Positions 16,537-25,025 are shown, counted from the first letter of the stretch. The stretch: DNA of 44,747 bases from Pelagibacterium sp. (GCA_002723255.1 PBNW01000075.1:1-44747), one strand, 5' to 3'. The notes: generated from the letters alone by a model not told the origin. Numbers and translations are program-made.

Positions 16537-17322
16537 ATGAAAGCTCTCTACATAGCATCGACCGGCATGGCCGCCCAGGAGCGCAATGTCGAAGTCATCT
16601 CCAACAACATCGCCAACATGCGCACCACCGGGTTCAAGCGCCAGCGCGCCGAGTTCCAGGACCTGCTCTACCAGTCCTACCGCCGCGCCGGCGCATCGAC
16701 CTCGGAAGCGGGCACGCAGGTTCCCGTCGGCATCGAGATCGGCTCGGGCGTAAGGGTTTCGGCCACCGCCCGCATCATGAGCCAGGGCAATGTGGCACCC
16801 ACCGAAAAGGAAAACGACGTCGCCATCCGCGGCGAGGGCTATTTCATCGTCAACATGCCCGACGGGCGCACCGCCTACACCCGCGACGGCACCTTCGAGC
16901 GCTCGTCCACCGGCATGCTGGTGACCGTGGACGGCTATGAGGTCGAACCCGGCATCATCATTCCCGAGGATGCCACCTCGGTTTCGATCAGCCGCGACGG
17001 CATCGTCGAGGGGTTCTTTAACGGCGGCACCGAACCGGTTCAGCTTGGCCAGTTCCAGATGGCGCGCTTCGTCAACAAGGCGGGCCTGGAATCGATGGGC
17101 GACAATCTCTTTCTCGAAACCGCCGCATCGGGCGAGGCCCAGATCGGGGTGCCCGGCGCCGAGGGCATGGGCGACCTCCTCCAGGGATATCTCGAAAGCG
17201 CCAACGTCAACGCGGTGACCGAAATGGCCGATCTGATCTCGGCCCAGCGCGCCTACGAAATGAATGCCCGCGTCATCTCCGGCGCCGACCAGATGCTCCA
17301 GGCCACCGCCCAGCTTCGCTAA
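16537..17322 (+). CDS. flgG: Distal rod protein FlgG
   Basis: FlgG forms the distal rod that passes through the P and L rings. The 261-residue length is exactly typical. Signatures include MKALYIASTGMAAQERNVEVISNNIANM split by family convention, GYFIVNMPDGRTAYTRDG, and the C-terminal AQRAYEMNARVISGADQML. A ribosome site AAGGA precedes the ATG. It follows flgF by 32 bases and precedes flgA by 25. Confidence 0.97.
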   Translation: MKALYIASTGMAAQERNVEVISNNIANMRTTGFKRQRAEFQDLLYQSYRRAGASTSEAGTQVPVGIEIGSGVRVSATARIMSQGNVAPTEKENDVAIRGEGYFIVNMPDGRTAYTRDGTFERSSTGMLVTVDGYEVEPGIIIPEDATSVSISRDGIVEGFFNGGTEPVQLGQFQMARFVNKAGLESMGDNLFLETAASGEAQIGVPGAEGMGDLLQGYLESANVNAVTEMADLISAQRAYEMNARVISGADQMLQATAQLR

Positions 17323-17347
17323 ACACCTGACAAAGGGGGTAACGACG

Positions 17348-18301
17348 ATGTTTGCTTCACTTCTCAAACGCACCGGTATCGCAATCGTCCTCGGCGCACT
17401 GGCCGGCGCGGCGCAAGCCGAGCCGATGCTGCGCGGCGATGTGACCGTCAACGCCGCCATCGTCACCGTGGGCGATCTGTTCGACGGCGCCGGACTGATG
17501 GCCGAAACCGCCGTGTTCCGCGCCCCGGCCCCCGGCACATCGGGCATTCTCTCGCTCCAGGACATCGCCTCGGCGGTTCAGGCCGCCGGCATCGAGACAT
17601 TCGAGCCCGCCGGGTTCGACCGCATCCGGGTGGCCCGCGTCGGCATCGATGTGCGCCAGGAGATGCTCTCGGACCTGATCGCCCAGGATCTGCAATCGCG
17701 TGGCATCCTCACCGCCGGCATGGACATGGACATCGCGCTCGACGCGCCCCTGCCCGATCTCATCGCCGCCAACACCGAAACCCCCGCCGCGCTGACCATC
17801 CTGCGCTACATGCCCGGTTCATCGAGCTTTTCCGCCCGCTTTGCGGTGGCCGGCATCGATCGCCCGCTCGACGTTTCGGGCCAGATTCAGTTGATGATCG
17901 CCGCGCCCCATCTCGCCCGCACCCTGCCGCAGGGCACGATTTTGGGGCCCGACGACATCGAAATGCGCATGGTCCCACTCGCCTACGCCGAATCCACCGG
18001 CCTGGTGTCCGACGAGGAAATCATGGGCATGGCCCTGCAGCGCCAGACCCGCGAAGGCGTCATGCTCAAGCCCTCCGATATTGCCGCGCCCGAAATCATC
18101 TCGCGCAACGATTCAGTGACCGTCGTATTCCAGCAAGGCGCGCTCACCCTCACCACAACCGGCAAGGCGCTCAATTCCGCCAGCCTGAGCCAGCCGGTAT
18201 CCGTGCTCAACACCATGACCAACAAGGTTCTGCAGGGCGTCGCCACGCAGAACGGCACGGTCACGGTCTATTCGGGCCCCCAGCAACTCGCCGGGCTCTG
18301 A
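17348..18301 (+). CDS. flgA: Flagellar P-ring assembly chaperone FlgA
   Basis: FlgA is a periplasmic chaperone needed for FlgI to form the P ring. I set the start at ATG 17348, after AAAGGGGG, giving 317 residues with a signal peptide (TGIAIVLGALAGAAQA, cut before EPM). An N-terminal region with VTVNAAIVTVGDLFDGAG is followed by the SAF-type domain (TLPQGTILGPDDIEMR) and the C-terminal beta strands (VTVVFQQGALTLTTTGKAL). The upstream 28 codons of the open frame overlap flgG and are not needed. Confidence 0.95.
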   Translation: MFASLLKRTGIAIVLGALAGAAQAEPMLRGDVTVNAAIVTVGDLFDGAGLMAETAVFRAPAPGTSGILSLQDIASAVQAAGIETFEPAGFDRIRVARVGIDVRQEMLSDLIAQDLQSRGILTAGMDMDIALDAPLPDLIAANTETPAALTILRYMPGSSSFSARFAVAGIDRPLDVSGQIQLMIAAPHLARTLPQGTILGPDDIEMRMVPLAYAESTGLVSDEEIMGMALQRQTREGVMLKPSDIAAPEIISRNDSVTVVFQQGALTLTTTGKALNSASLSQPVSVLNTMTNKVLQGVATQNGTVTVYSGPQQLAGL

Positions 18302-18340
18302 TCTTCACGCTCGGGACTTGGGGAAGTCTCGGTCACCGGA

Positions 18341-18385
18341 GCGTTTCCAGAAGAAGTCGATACCGGTTCTTCGGTTCGGAAACGC
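18341..18385. repeat. RIME-like palindrome between flgA and flgH
   Basis: Outer arms GCGTTTCC (18341-18348) and GGAAACGC (18378-18385) are perfect inverts and enclose GAAGAA/TTCTTC inner arms. The right arm (GGTTCGGAAACGCGACCA) matches the repeat at 22243-22260 with one change. It lies in the flgA-flgH gap and could act as an RNA-stability hairpin. Confidence 0.6.
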
Positions 18386-18415
18386 GACCACTGAAAAATT
18401 ACGGGGAATTTTGAA

Positions 18416-19156
18416 ATGAACGCACTTCTCAAACTCGCAACGGGCCTGCTGCTCGTTTCCACGCTCGGCGCCTGCGCCACCACCGACCGATTGGCCAATG
18501 TCGGCCAGGCTCCGGCCCTGACCCCCATCGTCGATCCCACGGTCACCGCCGGCTATCGTCCGGTCACCATGCCCATGCCCGCCGCCGAGCCGGCGACCTA
18601 CCAGCCCAATTCGCTGTTTTCGTCCGATGCACGCGGCTTTTTCAAGGATCAGCGCGCCGCCAAGATCGGCGACATTCTGACTGTTATCGTCACCATCGAC
18701 GACCGCGCCCAGATCGGAAACACCACCACCGCCACGCGCTCTTCGTCCAACGAAGCCGGGCTGGGTGGCGCACTGGGCTCGATCTTTAACTCGGTCGCCC
18801 CGGCCGACGTTTCCGCGGATGCCGCCATCGGTACCAATTCGGGCGTCTCCAACGCCGGCAACGGTTCAGTCAACCGCTCCGAACGGGTCACCACCCAGGT
18901 CGCCGCCGTCGTGACCCAGGTGCTGCCCAACGGCAATCTGGTCATCGAAGGCCGTCAGGAAGTGCGCGTCAATTTCGAGGTCCGCGACCTGATCGTGGCC
19001 GGCATCGTGCGGCCCGAGGATATCGGATCGGACAACACGATTTCCTCCACCAAGATCGCCGAAGCCCGCATCGCTTACGGTGGTCGCGGCCAGATCACCG
19101 ACGTCCAGCAGCCCCGCTACGGCCAGCAGATCCTCGACGCCATCCTCCCGTTCTAA
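18416..19156 (+). CDS. flgH: Flagellar L-ring lipoprotein FlgH
   Basis: FlgH forms the L ring in the outer membrane. The 246 residues have a lipoprotein signal with lipobox LGAC (Cys20), then a low-complexity linker and the conserved ring domain (SLFSSDARGFFKDQRAAKIGD, GDILTVIVTIDDRAQ, RQEVRVNFEVRDLIVAGIVRP and the C-terminal IAYGGRGQ). The ribosome site GGGGA lies before ATG. It ends the flgF-G-A-H run and is followed by hairpins and a terminator. Confidence 0.97.
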   Translation: MNALLKLATGLLLVSTLGACATTDRLANVGQAPALTPIVDPTVTAGYRPVTMPMPAAEPATYQPNSLFSSDARGFFKDQRAAKIGDILTVIVTIDDRAQIGNTTTATRSSSNEAGLGGALGSIFNSVAPADVSADAAIGTNSGVSNAGNGSVNRSERVTTQVAAVVTQVLPNGNLVIEGRQEVRVNFEVRDLIVAGIVRPEDIGSDNTISSTKIAEARIAYGGRGQITDVQQPRYGQQILDAILPF

Positions 19157-19164
19157 CCCCGGAA

Positions 19165-19185
19165 GGGAGGCACACCACGCCTCCC
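19165..19185 (+). repeat. Inverted repeat just after flgH
   Basis: GGGAGGC (19165-19171) and GCCTCCC (19179-19185) form a 7-bp stem nine bases after the flgH stop. No T run follows, so it is more likely an RNA-end hairpin than a complete terminator. Confidence 0.4.
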
Positions 19186-19196
19186 AACCCTCCACG

Positions 19197-19226
19197 GTCA
19201 TCCCGAACTTGATCCGGGATCCAGTA
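19197..19226. repeat. REP-like palindrome copy 1
   Basis: GTCATCCCG ... CGGGATCCAGTA pattern with a short central loop. Five copies of this palindromic unit occur in intergenic DNA of the window (19197, 19394, 21048, 21115 inverted, 37328). Confidence 0.7.
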
Positions 19227-19331
19227 TCCCCAGCGCCGCCTTCTCCCTGGCGCTTCAGTCCCCAACCGCCTGCCGTTCCCCAAATTCGCGGCAGCCGGTT
19301 AACCGGCCCGTCTTCCCCGTTGGGCCGACCC

Positions 19332-19361
19332 AAAAGGCGCTGCTCCCCGCAGCGCCTTTTT
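19332..19361 (+). terminator. Rho-independent terminator after flgH
   Basis: A perfect 12-bp stem (AAAAGGCGCTGC, loop TCCCC, GCAGCGCCTTTT) ends in a run of five T. It lies 176 bases after flgH and closes the rightward block before the carboxypeptidase gene. The rest of the 360-base gap holds REP-like units only. Confidence 0.8.
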
Positions 19362-19393
19362 CATCTCTCTTCCCCCCTCACCTCCCCACCACC

Positions 19394-19424
19394 GTCATCC
19401 CGGCCTTGAGCCGGGATCCAGTAC
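19394..19424. repeat. REP-like palindrome copy 2
   Basis: GTCATCCCGGCCTTGAGCCG followed by GGATCCAGTAC; perfect CCCGGC/GCCGGG arms. It lies upstream of the M32 carboxypeptidase gene. Confidence 0.7.
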
Positions 19425-19517
19425 TCTCTGTAAGCCCTAACCTCTCCGTAGTCCCTCTCCCCCTCGCCGCCAAAATCCTCTACAACCCTGCCGACACTCA
19501 TCTGCCCGGAGCCTCCC

Positions 19518-21011
19518 ATGTCCTACGCCGATCTCGAAACCCTCGGACGCAAGCTCGAATCCATTGAGCACGCTATCGCCATCCTCTCGGCGGACGAGGC
19601 GACCAACATGCCGGTCGGCGGCGGTGAAAAGCGCGCGGAATCGGTGTCTTTCCTTTACGGGCTGCGGCACGAAACGGCGACCGCGCCCCAGATCGGCGAC
19701 TGGATCGCAAAGGCCGAATCCGAAGACCTCTCCGACGACCAGAAGCTCGCCGTGCGCGAATTCAAGCGCGTTTACACCAACGCCACCTGCCTGCCCGCCG
19801 ATTTCGTGGTGCGCAAATCCCAGGCCGAAATACGCTCCGAGCAGCTCTGGCGCGATCTGCGCGCCAAGAACGATTGGGCAAATTTCGCCCCCGCCCTCGA
19901 AGGCGTCGTGGCGCTGGCCCGCGAGGAAGCGCAGATGCGCGCCGATGTGCTGGGGCTCACCCCTTACGACGCGCTGATGGAACAGTTCGACCCCGGCAAC
20001 CGCGTCGCCGATGTCGCCCCGGTGCTCGAAAAGCTCAAAGCCTTCCTTGTCGATTTCGTGCCCCAAGCGCTCGATGCGCAGCAAGGCCGCTACGCCAGCC
20101 GCCCCGCCAAATCGGTCGAGGGCCCCTTCCCGATCGAAAAACAGCGCGAGCTGGGCCTTTCGATGATGGGTGCGCTCGGGTTCGATTTCACCCATGGCCG
20201 GCTCGACGTCTCTCACCACCCCTTCTGCGGCGGCGTGCCCACCGATGTGCGCATGACCACGCGCTACAGAACCGACGAGTTCCTCACCGCCCTGATGGGT
20301 GTTCTGCACGAAACCGGTCACGCACTGTACGAGCAGGGCCTGCCCAAGGATCTTTCGCATATGGCCGCCGGTCAGGCGCGCGGCATGGCCATGCACGAAA
20401 GCCAGTCGCTTTTCGTCGAACAGCAGCTGGCCCATGCTCCCCAATTCTGGCGCTGGGCCATGCCCATCGTGTCCCAGCATCTCGGTGAAGATGCGCTTAG
20501 GGGCTGGGAGATCGAGGACGTCGTGGCCGAGGTCAACAAGGTCGAACGCGGCTTCATCCGTGTCGATGCCGACGAGGTGACCTACCCGCTCCACATCATC
20601 TTGCGCTTCGAGCTCGAACAGGCGCTGATCGGCGGCGATCTCGAAGTGGTCGACCTGCCCGAGGCCTGGGACGCAAAAATGACCGAGTATCTGGGGCTTT
20701 CGACAATCGAAAATCCCAAGGACGGCCCCATGCAGGACGTCCATTGGCCGGCCGGCGCCTTCGGCTATTTCCCCAGCTACACGCTGGGCGCCATGCTCGC
20801 CGCCCAGCAATGGCAGGCCATCGAAAAGGCCCGCCCCAACGTGCTCGATGAAATCGCAAAGGGTGACTTTTCCGGCGTCAACAAATGGCGCGGCGACAAC
20901 ATCTGGTCGCAAGGCTCACGCTATTCGACCCCCGACCTCATCGAACGCGCCACGGGCTCGACCCTCGATCCCGACATTTTCATCGCGCATCTCAAAAAGC
21001 GGTACGGGTAG
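19518..21011 (+). CDS. M32 family metallocarboxypeptidase
   Basis: This cytoplasmic zinc enzyme removes single residues from peptide C termini. The 497-residue length is normal for M32 (Taq/Pfu carboxypeptidase type). The HEXXH zinc motif is H264-ETGH, inside GVLHETGHALYEQ. Family motifs HPFCGGVPTDVRMTTRY, HESQSLFVEQ (with the third ligand Glu) and VDADEVTYPLHIILRFELEQ follow. It stands alone between a terminator and REP repeats, so it is probably monocistronic. Confidence 0.96.
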   Translation: MSYADLETLGRKLESIEHAIAILSADEATNMPVGGGEKRAESVSFLYGLRHETATAPQIGDWIAKAESEDLSDDQKLAVREFKRVYTNATCLPADFVVRKSQAEIRSEQLWRDLRAKNDWANFAPALEGVVALAREEAQMRADVLGLTPYDALMEQFDPGNRVADVAPVLEKLKAFLVDFVPQALDAQQGRYASRPAKSVEGPFPIEKQRELGLSMMGALGFDFTHGRLDVSHHPFCGGVPTDVRMTTRYRTDEFLTALMGVLHETGHALYEQGLPKDLSHMAAGQARGMAMHESQSLFVEQQLAHAPQFWRWAMPIVSQHLGEDALRGWEIEDVVAEVNKVERGFIRVDADEVTYPLHIILRFELEQALIGGDLEVVDLPEAWDAKMTEYLGLSTIENPKDGPMQDVHWPAGAFGYFPSYTLGAMLAAQQWQAIEKARPNVLDEIAKGDFSGVNKWRGDNIWSQGSRYSTPDLIERATGSTLDPDIFIAHLKKRYG

Positions 21012-21047
21012 CAGCGCCCAAGTGCTGCGCGCCCTACTCCCCACCCG

Positions 21048-21078
21048 GTCACCCCGGCCTTGAGCCGGGGTCCAGTAC
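21048..21078. repeat. REP-like palindrome copy 3
   Basis: GTCACCCCGGCCTTGAGCCG then GGGTCCAGTAC. It faces an inverted copy at 21115-21145; the pair could fold as a two-armed structure between the convergent carboxypeptidase and barrel genes. Confidence 0.65.
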
Positions 21079-21114
21079 ACTCTGCATTGGTGAAGGAACC
21101 TGAGCGCTGCCGGT

Positions 21115-21145
21115 TACTGGATCCTGGGTCTTCGCCCGGGATGAC
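21115..21145. repeat. REP-like palindrome copy 4 (inverted)
   Basis: TACTGGATCC ... CCGGGATGAC is the reverse-complement form of the same unit, 36 bases from copy 3. Head-to-head REP pairs of this kind are typical of REP/BIME elements. Confidence 0.65.
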
Positions 21146-21174
21146 GACAAAGAGAGGATCGGCCGCCGTTCGCG

Positions 21175-22137
21175 CTAAAACGGCACACTCGCCCCGACGC
21201 TGATGCCCGCATGCCCCGCAACCGACCACGCCCGGAGCGGCCCGGTTTGCGGGCCGCCGGCGCTGCCGAAGGTCACCCCGCCCAGCCCCAGTTGTCCACC
21301 GGCAAAGACGCTGGCCGAAAGCTCGGCGCCCTGCTCGGTTTCATAGCGATAGGTGGCCTCGGCCAGTCCGCCCACCGTGGCCAGATCGTAAAAGATGTTG
21401 GGCACGCTCCCCAGATCCGCCAACCGCAGATAATGGCTGTCGGTAACCCCGAGATAGCCGCCATTGACCTCGAACCGCAGATCGATGGTCTCGGCCTCCG
21501 AAATTTCATTTTCCAGCCACACGCCCAGCCCGGCCGAAGCCGAAAACAGATCGTGCCCGATCACCGTGACGCTGGATGCAATCGGACCGCTGGGACAGGC
21601 AGCACCGCAGCGCAATCCGTCCATGCCATAGCGCTCCAGCCCAAACCCGCCGGTCAGATAGGGGCGCACGACCATATCGTTCCAGACCAGCGTCCCATCG
21701 GTCGGCAATCCGTACCGCAGCGCGACACTGCCGCCATTTTCAAGGGTGATGTCGCTGAAGGTTTCCGAATAAAGCGCCTGCCCCGCCTCGTAGTCGCGAT
21801 CCCCGAACGTACCGCCCGCCGCGATGGGGAACGCAGCGATCAGATCGAACCAGCCTTCCTCTCCGCGCCCGGTGAGAGAAAATTCGATATCGGCCTGATA
21901 GAGCGGCTCATAGCTCAGGATCGAGGTGGGCTCGCCATAGCTCGCCATCCCCGAACTGCCCGGTGGCGTGAGATGGGACGCGTCGTGATTGAGCGAAAGA
22001 TACCCCGCGCTCAGCCGCACCTGCGAGCCGACCGATATATCCATCGCGGACGCCCCGGTGGCAAAAGCCGCCGTAAGCGCAATCGTGATCGTCGTGAAAA
22101 ATGTTTTCGAGCCCATGGCACCAGAAAGCGTCAGCAT
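21175..22137 (-). CDS. Outer-membrane beta-barrel protein, unknown substrate
   Basis: The 320-residue product has a signal peptide (core TFFTTITIALTAAFATGASA, cut before MDI). The rest is alternating amphipathic strands rich in Gly, Tyr, Phe and Leu, ending in phenylalanine (SVGASVPF), the usual last residue of barrels inserted by BamA. Two cysteines (LRCGAACPSG) may form a loop disulfide. The start ATG has AGGAAA five bases upstream; the alternative Met8 has none. I do not recognise a named family; the length suits a 10-14 strand barrel. It is flanked by repeats and has no operon partner. Confidence 0.75.
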   Translation of the reverse strand: MLTLSGAMGSKTFFTTITIALTAAFATGASAMDISVGSQVRLSAGYLSLNHDASHLTPPGSSGMASYGEPTSILSYEPLYQADIEFSLTGRGEEGWFDLIAAFPIAAGGTFGDRDYEAGQALYSETFSDITLENGGSVALRYGLPTDGTLVWNDMVVRPYLTGGFGLERYGMDGLRCGAACPSGPIASSVTVIGHDLFSASAGLGVWLENEISEAETIDLRFEVNGGYLGVTDSHYLRLADLGSVPNIFYDLATVGGLAEATYRYETEQGAELSASVFAGGQLGLGGVTFGSAGGPQTGPLRAWSVAGHAGISVGASVPF

Positions 22138-22211
22138 GGCTTTCCTGTCAACCTGCGCGGCTTGACTTGTGGTGTTTAGCGATTAATTTGGCGCCGAACT
22201 GCAACAGGAGT

Positions 22212-22308
22212 GCTTCCAGGATAAGTGGGCTCCACTTATCCGGTTCGGAAGCGCGACCAACAAAGACTTGGAGCATTTCGGCGATTCCAAGAAGCGCCGA
22301 AACGCTCC
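22212..22308. repeat. RIME-like composite repeat upstream of the ABC-F gene
   Basis: Three nested palindromes: GCTTCC/GGAAGC (22212-22217, 22247-22252) around a perfect GGATAAGTGG-GCT-CCACTTATCC hairpin (22219-22241), followed by a 14-bp stem with one mismatch, GGAGCATTTCGGCG (22270-22283) with CGCCGAAACGCTCC (22295-22308). The right arm of the first unit matches the flgA-flgH element. Confidence 0.65.
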
Positions 22309-22313
22309 AACAG

Positions 22314-22393
22314 GATGTGTGCCCAAATGGATTTTCTTCCGACAGCAAACCGCAATTGCCTCGGAACGGAATCCATCTATGCCCGCACACATC
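22314..22393 (+). promoter_or_regulatory. Long hairpin covering the ABC-F ribosome site and start codon
   Basis: Left arm blocks GATGTGTG (22314-22321), ATGGATT (22327-22333) and TTCCGA (22337-22342) are perfect complements of right blocks CACACATC (22386-22393), AATCCAT (22370-22376) and TCGGAA (22361-22366). The probable ribosome site (GGAACGGAA) is in the stem and the ATG at 22379 lies in an internal loop. Confidence 0.55.
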
Positions 22394-23959
22394 ACGCTAT
22401 CGCGCTTAAGCTTTTCAACGCCTGACGGCACGCAGCTTTTCTCCGATCTCGATCTCGCCTTCTCCCGCCAGCGCACCGGCCTTGTGGGCCGCAACGGTGT
22501 GGGCAAGTCGACGATCCTGGGGCTGATCACCGGCGCGCTGGTCCCGCAATCGGGCAGCGTCACCATCGATGGCACCATCGGGTTTCTGCGCCAGTCGCTT
22601 AAGCCCGGCCCGGGCGAAACCATTGCCGATCTGTTCGGCGCCACCGTCCAGATCGACATTCTCGCCCGCGCCGCAGCCGGGACGGCAAGCGCCGACGAGT
22701 TGGCCGATGCCGACTGGACGATCGAAGCCCGGCTCGATGAAGCCCTCGCCCGCTTTGCCCTGCCCGCCGCCGCCGATACCGCGCTCGAAACCCTCTCGGG
22801 CGGCCAGCGCACCCGCGCCATGCTGGCTGCGCTGGTGTTCGCCGATCCCGATTTCCTGCTGCTCGACGAACCCACCAACAATCTCGATCGCGATGGCCGC
22901 GATGCGGTCATCGATCTTCTGGCCAAATGGCGCGGCGGCGCCGTTGTGGTCAGCCATGACCGCGAATTGCTCGAAACCATGGACGCCATTGTGGAACTGA
23001 CCAGCCTGGGCGCCACGACCTATGGCGGCAATTATTCTTTCTATCGCGAACGCAAAGCCATCGAGCTGGCCGCCGCCGAACACGATCTGGCCAGCGCCGA
23101 AAAGCGCACGGCCCAGGTGGAAAAAAAGGCCCAGCTGACCCGCGAGCGCCAGCAGAAATCCGATGCCGCAGGCAAGCGCAAACGTTCCAAGGGCGATCTG
23201 CCGAAAATTCTCCTCAACGGACGCAAGAGCGCCGCCGAAAATTCGGCGGGCGAAAACGCCCGTCTTGCCAGCCGTTTACGGCAGCAGGCGGAATCGGACG
23301 CTCAGGCGGCCCGCGACAAAATCGAAGTACTCCAGCACGTTACCATAGCAATGCCGCCAACCGGTCTGCCCGCCGGAAAAAAGGTGCTGACCCTCGACGC
23401 CATTTCAGCCGGCTACGATCCGGCTGCCCCGGTCCTCAAGGATGTCTCTCTCGCCATCGCCGGCCCCGAGCGCGTGGCAATCACCGGCCCGAACGGGTCG
23501 GGCAAGACCACTCTTCTCCGCCTCGTTACCGGCACTCTCGAACCGTTCGCCGGGGCTGTCAGTGTGCACGTCCCCCACGCCCTGCTCGACCAGCAGGTGT
23601 CCGTCCTGGACCCGCAAAAGACGGTGCGCGACAATTTCCTCGCCCTCAATCCGGCGTCCGACGAGCAAGCCTGTCGCTCCGCTTTGGCCCGCTTCAAATT
23701 CCGCGCCGACGCCGCGCTGAAAATGACCGCATCGCTCTCGGGCGGCGAAACCCTGCGCGCCGGCCTCGCCTGCGTTCTGGGCACCGCAGCCCCGCCGCAA
23801 TTGCTGATCCTGGACGAACCGACCAACCACCTCGACCTCGAATCCATCGAGGCGGTCGAAGCCGGCCTGCGCGGCTATGACGGCGCCCTGCTCGTCGTCA
23901 GCCACGACCGCCCCTTCCTCGACGCCATAGCCATCACGCGGGAGATGGCATTGGCCTGA
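22379..23959 (+). CDS. ABC-F family ATPase
   Basis: ABC-F proteins are cytoplasmic twin-ATPase factors that act on the ribosome, some giving antibiotic protection. I start at ATG 22379 (526 residues). Domain 1 has Walker A GRNGVGKST (37-45), signature LSGGQRTRA and Walker B LLLDEPTNNLD. Domain 2 has GPNGSGKTT, LSGGETLRAGLA and LLILDEPTNHLDLES. The linker between domains is long, charged and lysine-rich (KKAQLTRERQQKSDAAGKRK). No membrane segments are present. The 37 codons upstream in frame belong to a repeat. Translation may be controlled by the hairpin over its start. Confidence 0.93.
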   Translation: MPAHITLSRLSFSTPDGTQLFSDLDLAFSRQRTGLVGRNGVGKSTILGLITGALVPQSGSVTIDGTIGFLRQSLKPGPGETIADLFGATVQIDILARAAAGTASADELADADWTIEARLDEALARFALPAAADTALETLSGGQRTRAMLAALVFADPDFLLLDEPTNNLDRDGRDAVIDLLAKWRGGAVVVSHDRELLETMDAIVELTSLGATTYGGNYSFYRERKAIELAAAEHDLASAEKRTAQVEKKAQLTRERQQKSDAAGKRKRSKGDLPKILLNGRKSAAENSAGENARLASRLRQQAESDAQAARDKIEVLQHVTIAMPPTGLPAGKKVLTLDAISAGYDPAAPVLKDVSLAIAGPERVAITGPNGSGKTTLLRLVTGTLEPFAGAVSVHVPHALLDQQVSVLDPQKTVRDNFLALNPASDEQACRSALARFKFRADAALKMTASLSGGETLRAGLACVLGTAAPPQLLILDEPTNHLDLESIEAVEAGLRGYDGALLVVSHDRPFLDAIAITREMALA

Positions 23960-23968
23960 AACGGCAAA

Positions 23969-23999
23969 CGGCCCGCTGAAGTTTTCCTTCAACGGGCCG
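23969..23999. terminator. Hairpin between convergent ABC-F and dksA genes
   Basis: CGGCCCGCTGAAG (23969-23981) pairs with CTTCAACGGGCCG (23987-23999) with one mismatch around a TTTTC loop. No long T run flanks either side, but the position between two convergent stops suits a bidirectional terminator. Confidence 0.6.
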
Positions 24000-24026
24000 C
24001 CGCAAACGATTCAAAAGATTCAGCGA

Positions 24027-24446
24027 TCAGTCGTCGCGATAAACCTTCTCGCGCCGCTCGTGCATCTCCTGGGCCTCCAGACTCAAGGTCGCGATGGGAC
24101 GGGCGTCGAGCCGGGCCAGACCGATCGGCTCGCCGGTCTCCTCGCAAAAGCCGTACGAACCGTCCTCGATCCGCTTGAGCGCCGAATCGATCTTGGCGAT
24201 CAGCTTGCGCTGGCGGTCGCGGGTGCGCAATTCGAGCGCACGATCGCTTTCCGAGGACGCCCGGTCAGCCATATCGGGGTGGTTGGTGCTTTCTTCCTGC
24301 AGGTTCTCGAGAGTCTCGCGACTTTCGCGGAGAATCTCGTCCTTCCAGGCATTGAGCTTCTTGCGGAAATACTCGCGCTGACGCGCATTCATGAACTCTT
24401 CGTCCTCGGAAGGACGGTAGTCGTCAGCAAGGGCCTCGACCGACAT
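24027..24446 (-). CDS. dksA: DksA-type RNA polymerase-binding transcription factor
   Basis: DksA enters the RNA polymerase secondary channel and works with ppGpp. The 139 residues have an N-terminal coiled coil whose tip motif DMADRA (DxxDxA, Asp58 and Asp61) is intact. The C-terminal globular domain reads YGFCEETGEPIGLARLDARP, with Cys101 the only cysteine. The four-cysteine zinc site of E. coli DksA is therefore lost, as in other alphaproteobacterial forms. A sigma-70 promoter (24484-24512) and the ribosome site AAGGGGAG lie upstream. Confidence 0.93.
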   Translation of the reverse strand: MSVEALADDYRPSEDEEFMNARQREYFRKKLNAWKDEILRESRETLENLQEESTNHPDMADRASSESDRALELRTRDRQRKLIAKIDSALKRIEDGSYGFCEETGEPIGLARLDARPIATLSLEAQEMHERREKVYRDD

Positions 24447-24483
24447 CGTTAAGACTCACTCCCCTTGGCAACAGGTCGCCGCT

Positions 24484-24512
24484 TATATAGTGGGGTCAAA
24501 CTTATCGGGCAA
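24484..24512 (-). promoter_or_regulatory. Sigma-70-type promoter of dksA
   Basis: On the minus strand TTGCCC (24512-24507) and TATATA (24489-24484) are separated by 17 bases. The predicted start near 24477 gives a leader of about 30 bases. Confidence 0.55.
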
Positions 24513-24569
24513 ACGGAAAGTGACCGGCTCGTTAACAAAACCGTGAGGTGCCGCAAACGGGTCACAGCA

Positions 24570-24986
24570 TCAGGTTTCGGGATAGCGTCCCAGCTTGGCG
24601 AGTTCGACCCGCACCCGCAATTCGATATCGGCCACGATGGCCTCGAGCTCCGGATCGATCTGCGCCTTGGCCTGCTGCAGCAGGGAGATGGCCCGGTTGA
24701 GCCGTCCTTCCCCGACCTGCCCGATCAAAAGATCGGCCTGAATGTCTTCGAGCATGTCGAGCAGGGAGTTGGCGCGCTTGACCGCCTTGCGGCGCCCGGT
24801 GGTCGCATCGTCCGCCGCCTGCAGCGCCAGCAGCGCATCGATCCCGCCCGCCGCGATCGGCGCCGAGGTCTGGGCGCTGCGGCCCGAACCCTGCCCCGAT
24901 TCGATCTGGAATGCAGGCCCGGACGATTTCGCAGCGGTACCCGGCCGGTTCGTGGTGATGATCCGCCCTGTTCCGTCGATCCGCAT
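24570..24986 (-). CDS. fliX: Flagellar assembly regulator FliX
   Basis: In Caulobacter FliX links completion of early flagellar structures to the activity of the sigma-54 activator FlbD. The 138 residues match FliX in length and pattern: N-terminal MRIDGTG, a polar linker, then a helical core (GGIDALLALQAADDATTGRRK, LLDMLEDIQADLLIG, and the C-terminal IVADIELRVRVELAKLG). It diverges from flgI, and an exact CtrA box lies 61-75 bases upstream flanked by two copies of the flagellar palindrome. Confidence 0.88.
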   Translation of the reverse strand: MRIDGTGRIITTNRPGTAAKSSGPAFQIESGQGSGRSAQTSAPIAAGGIDALLALQAADDATTGRRKAVKRANSLLDMLEDIQADLLIGQVGEGRLNRAISLLQQAKAQIDPELEAIVADIELRVRVELAKLGRYPET

Positions 24987-25008
24987 GTCTGGCCCGATTG
25001 GCTCGTGG

Positions 25009-25023
25009 TTAATCGATTGCTAA
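25009..25023 (-). promoter_or_regulatory. Secondary CtrA-like site, fliX-flgI region
   Basis: TTAA-TCGATTG-CTAA, one mismatch from the full site, 23-37 bases before fliX. It adjoins palindrome copy 4. Confidence 0.4.
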
Positions 25024-25025
25024 CC

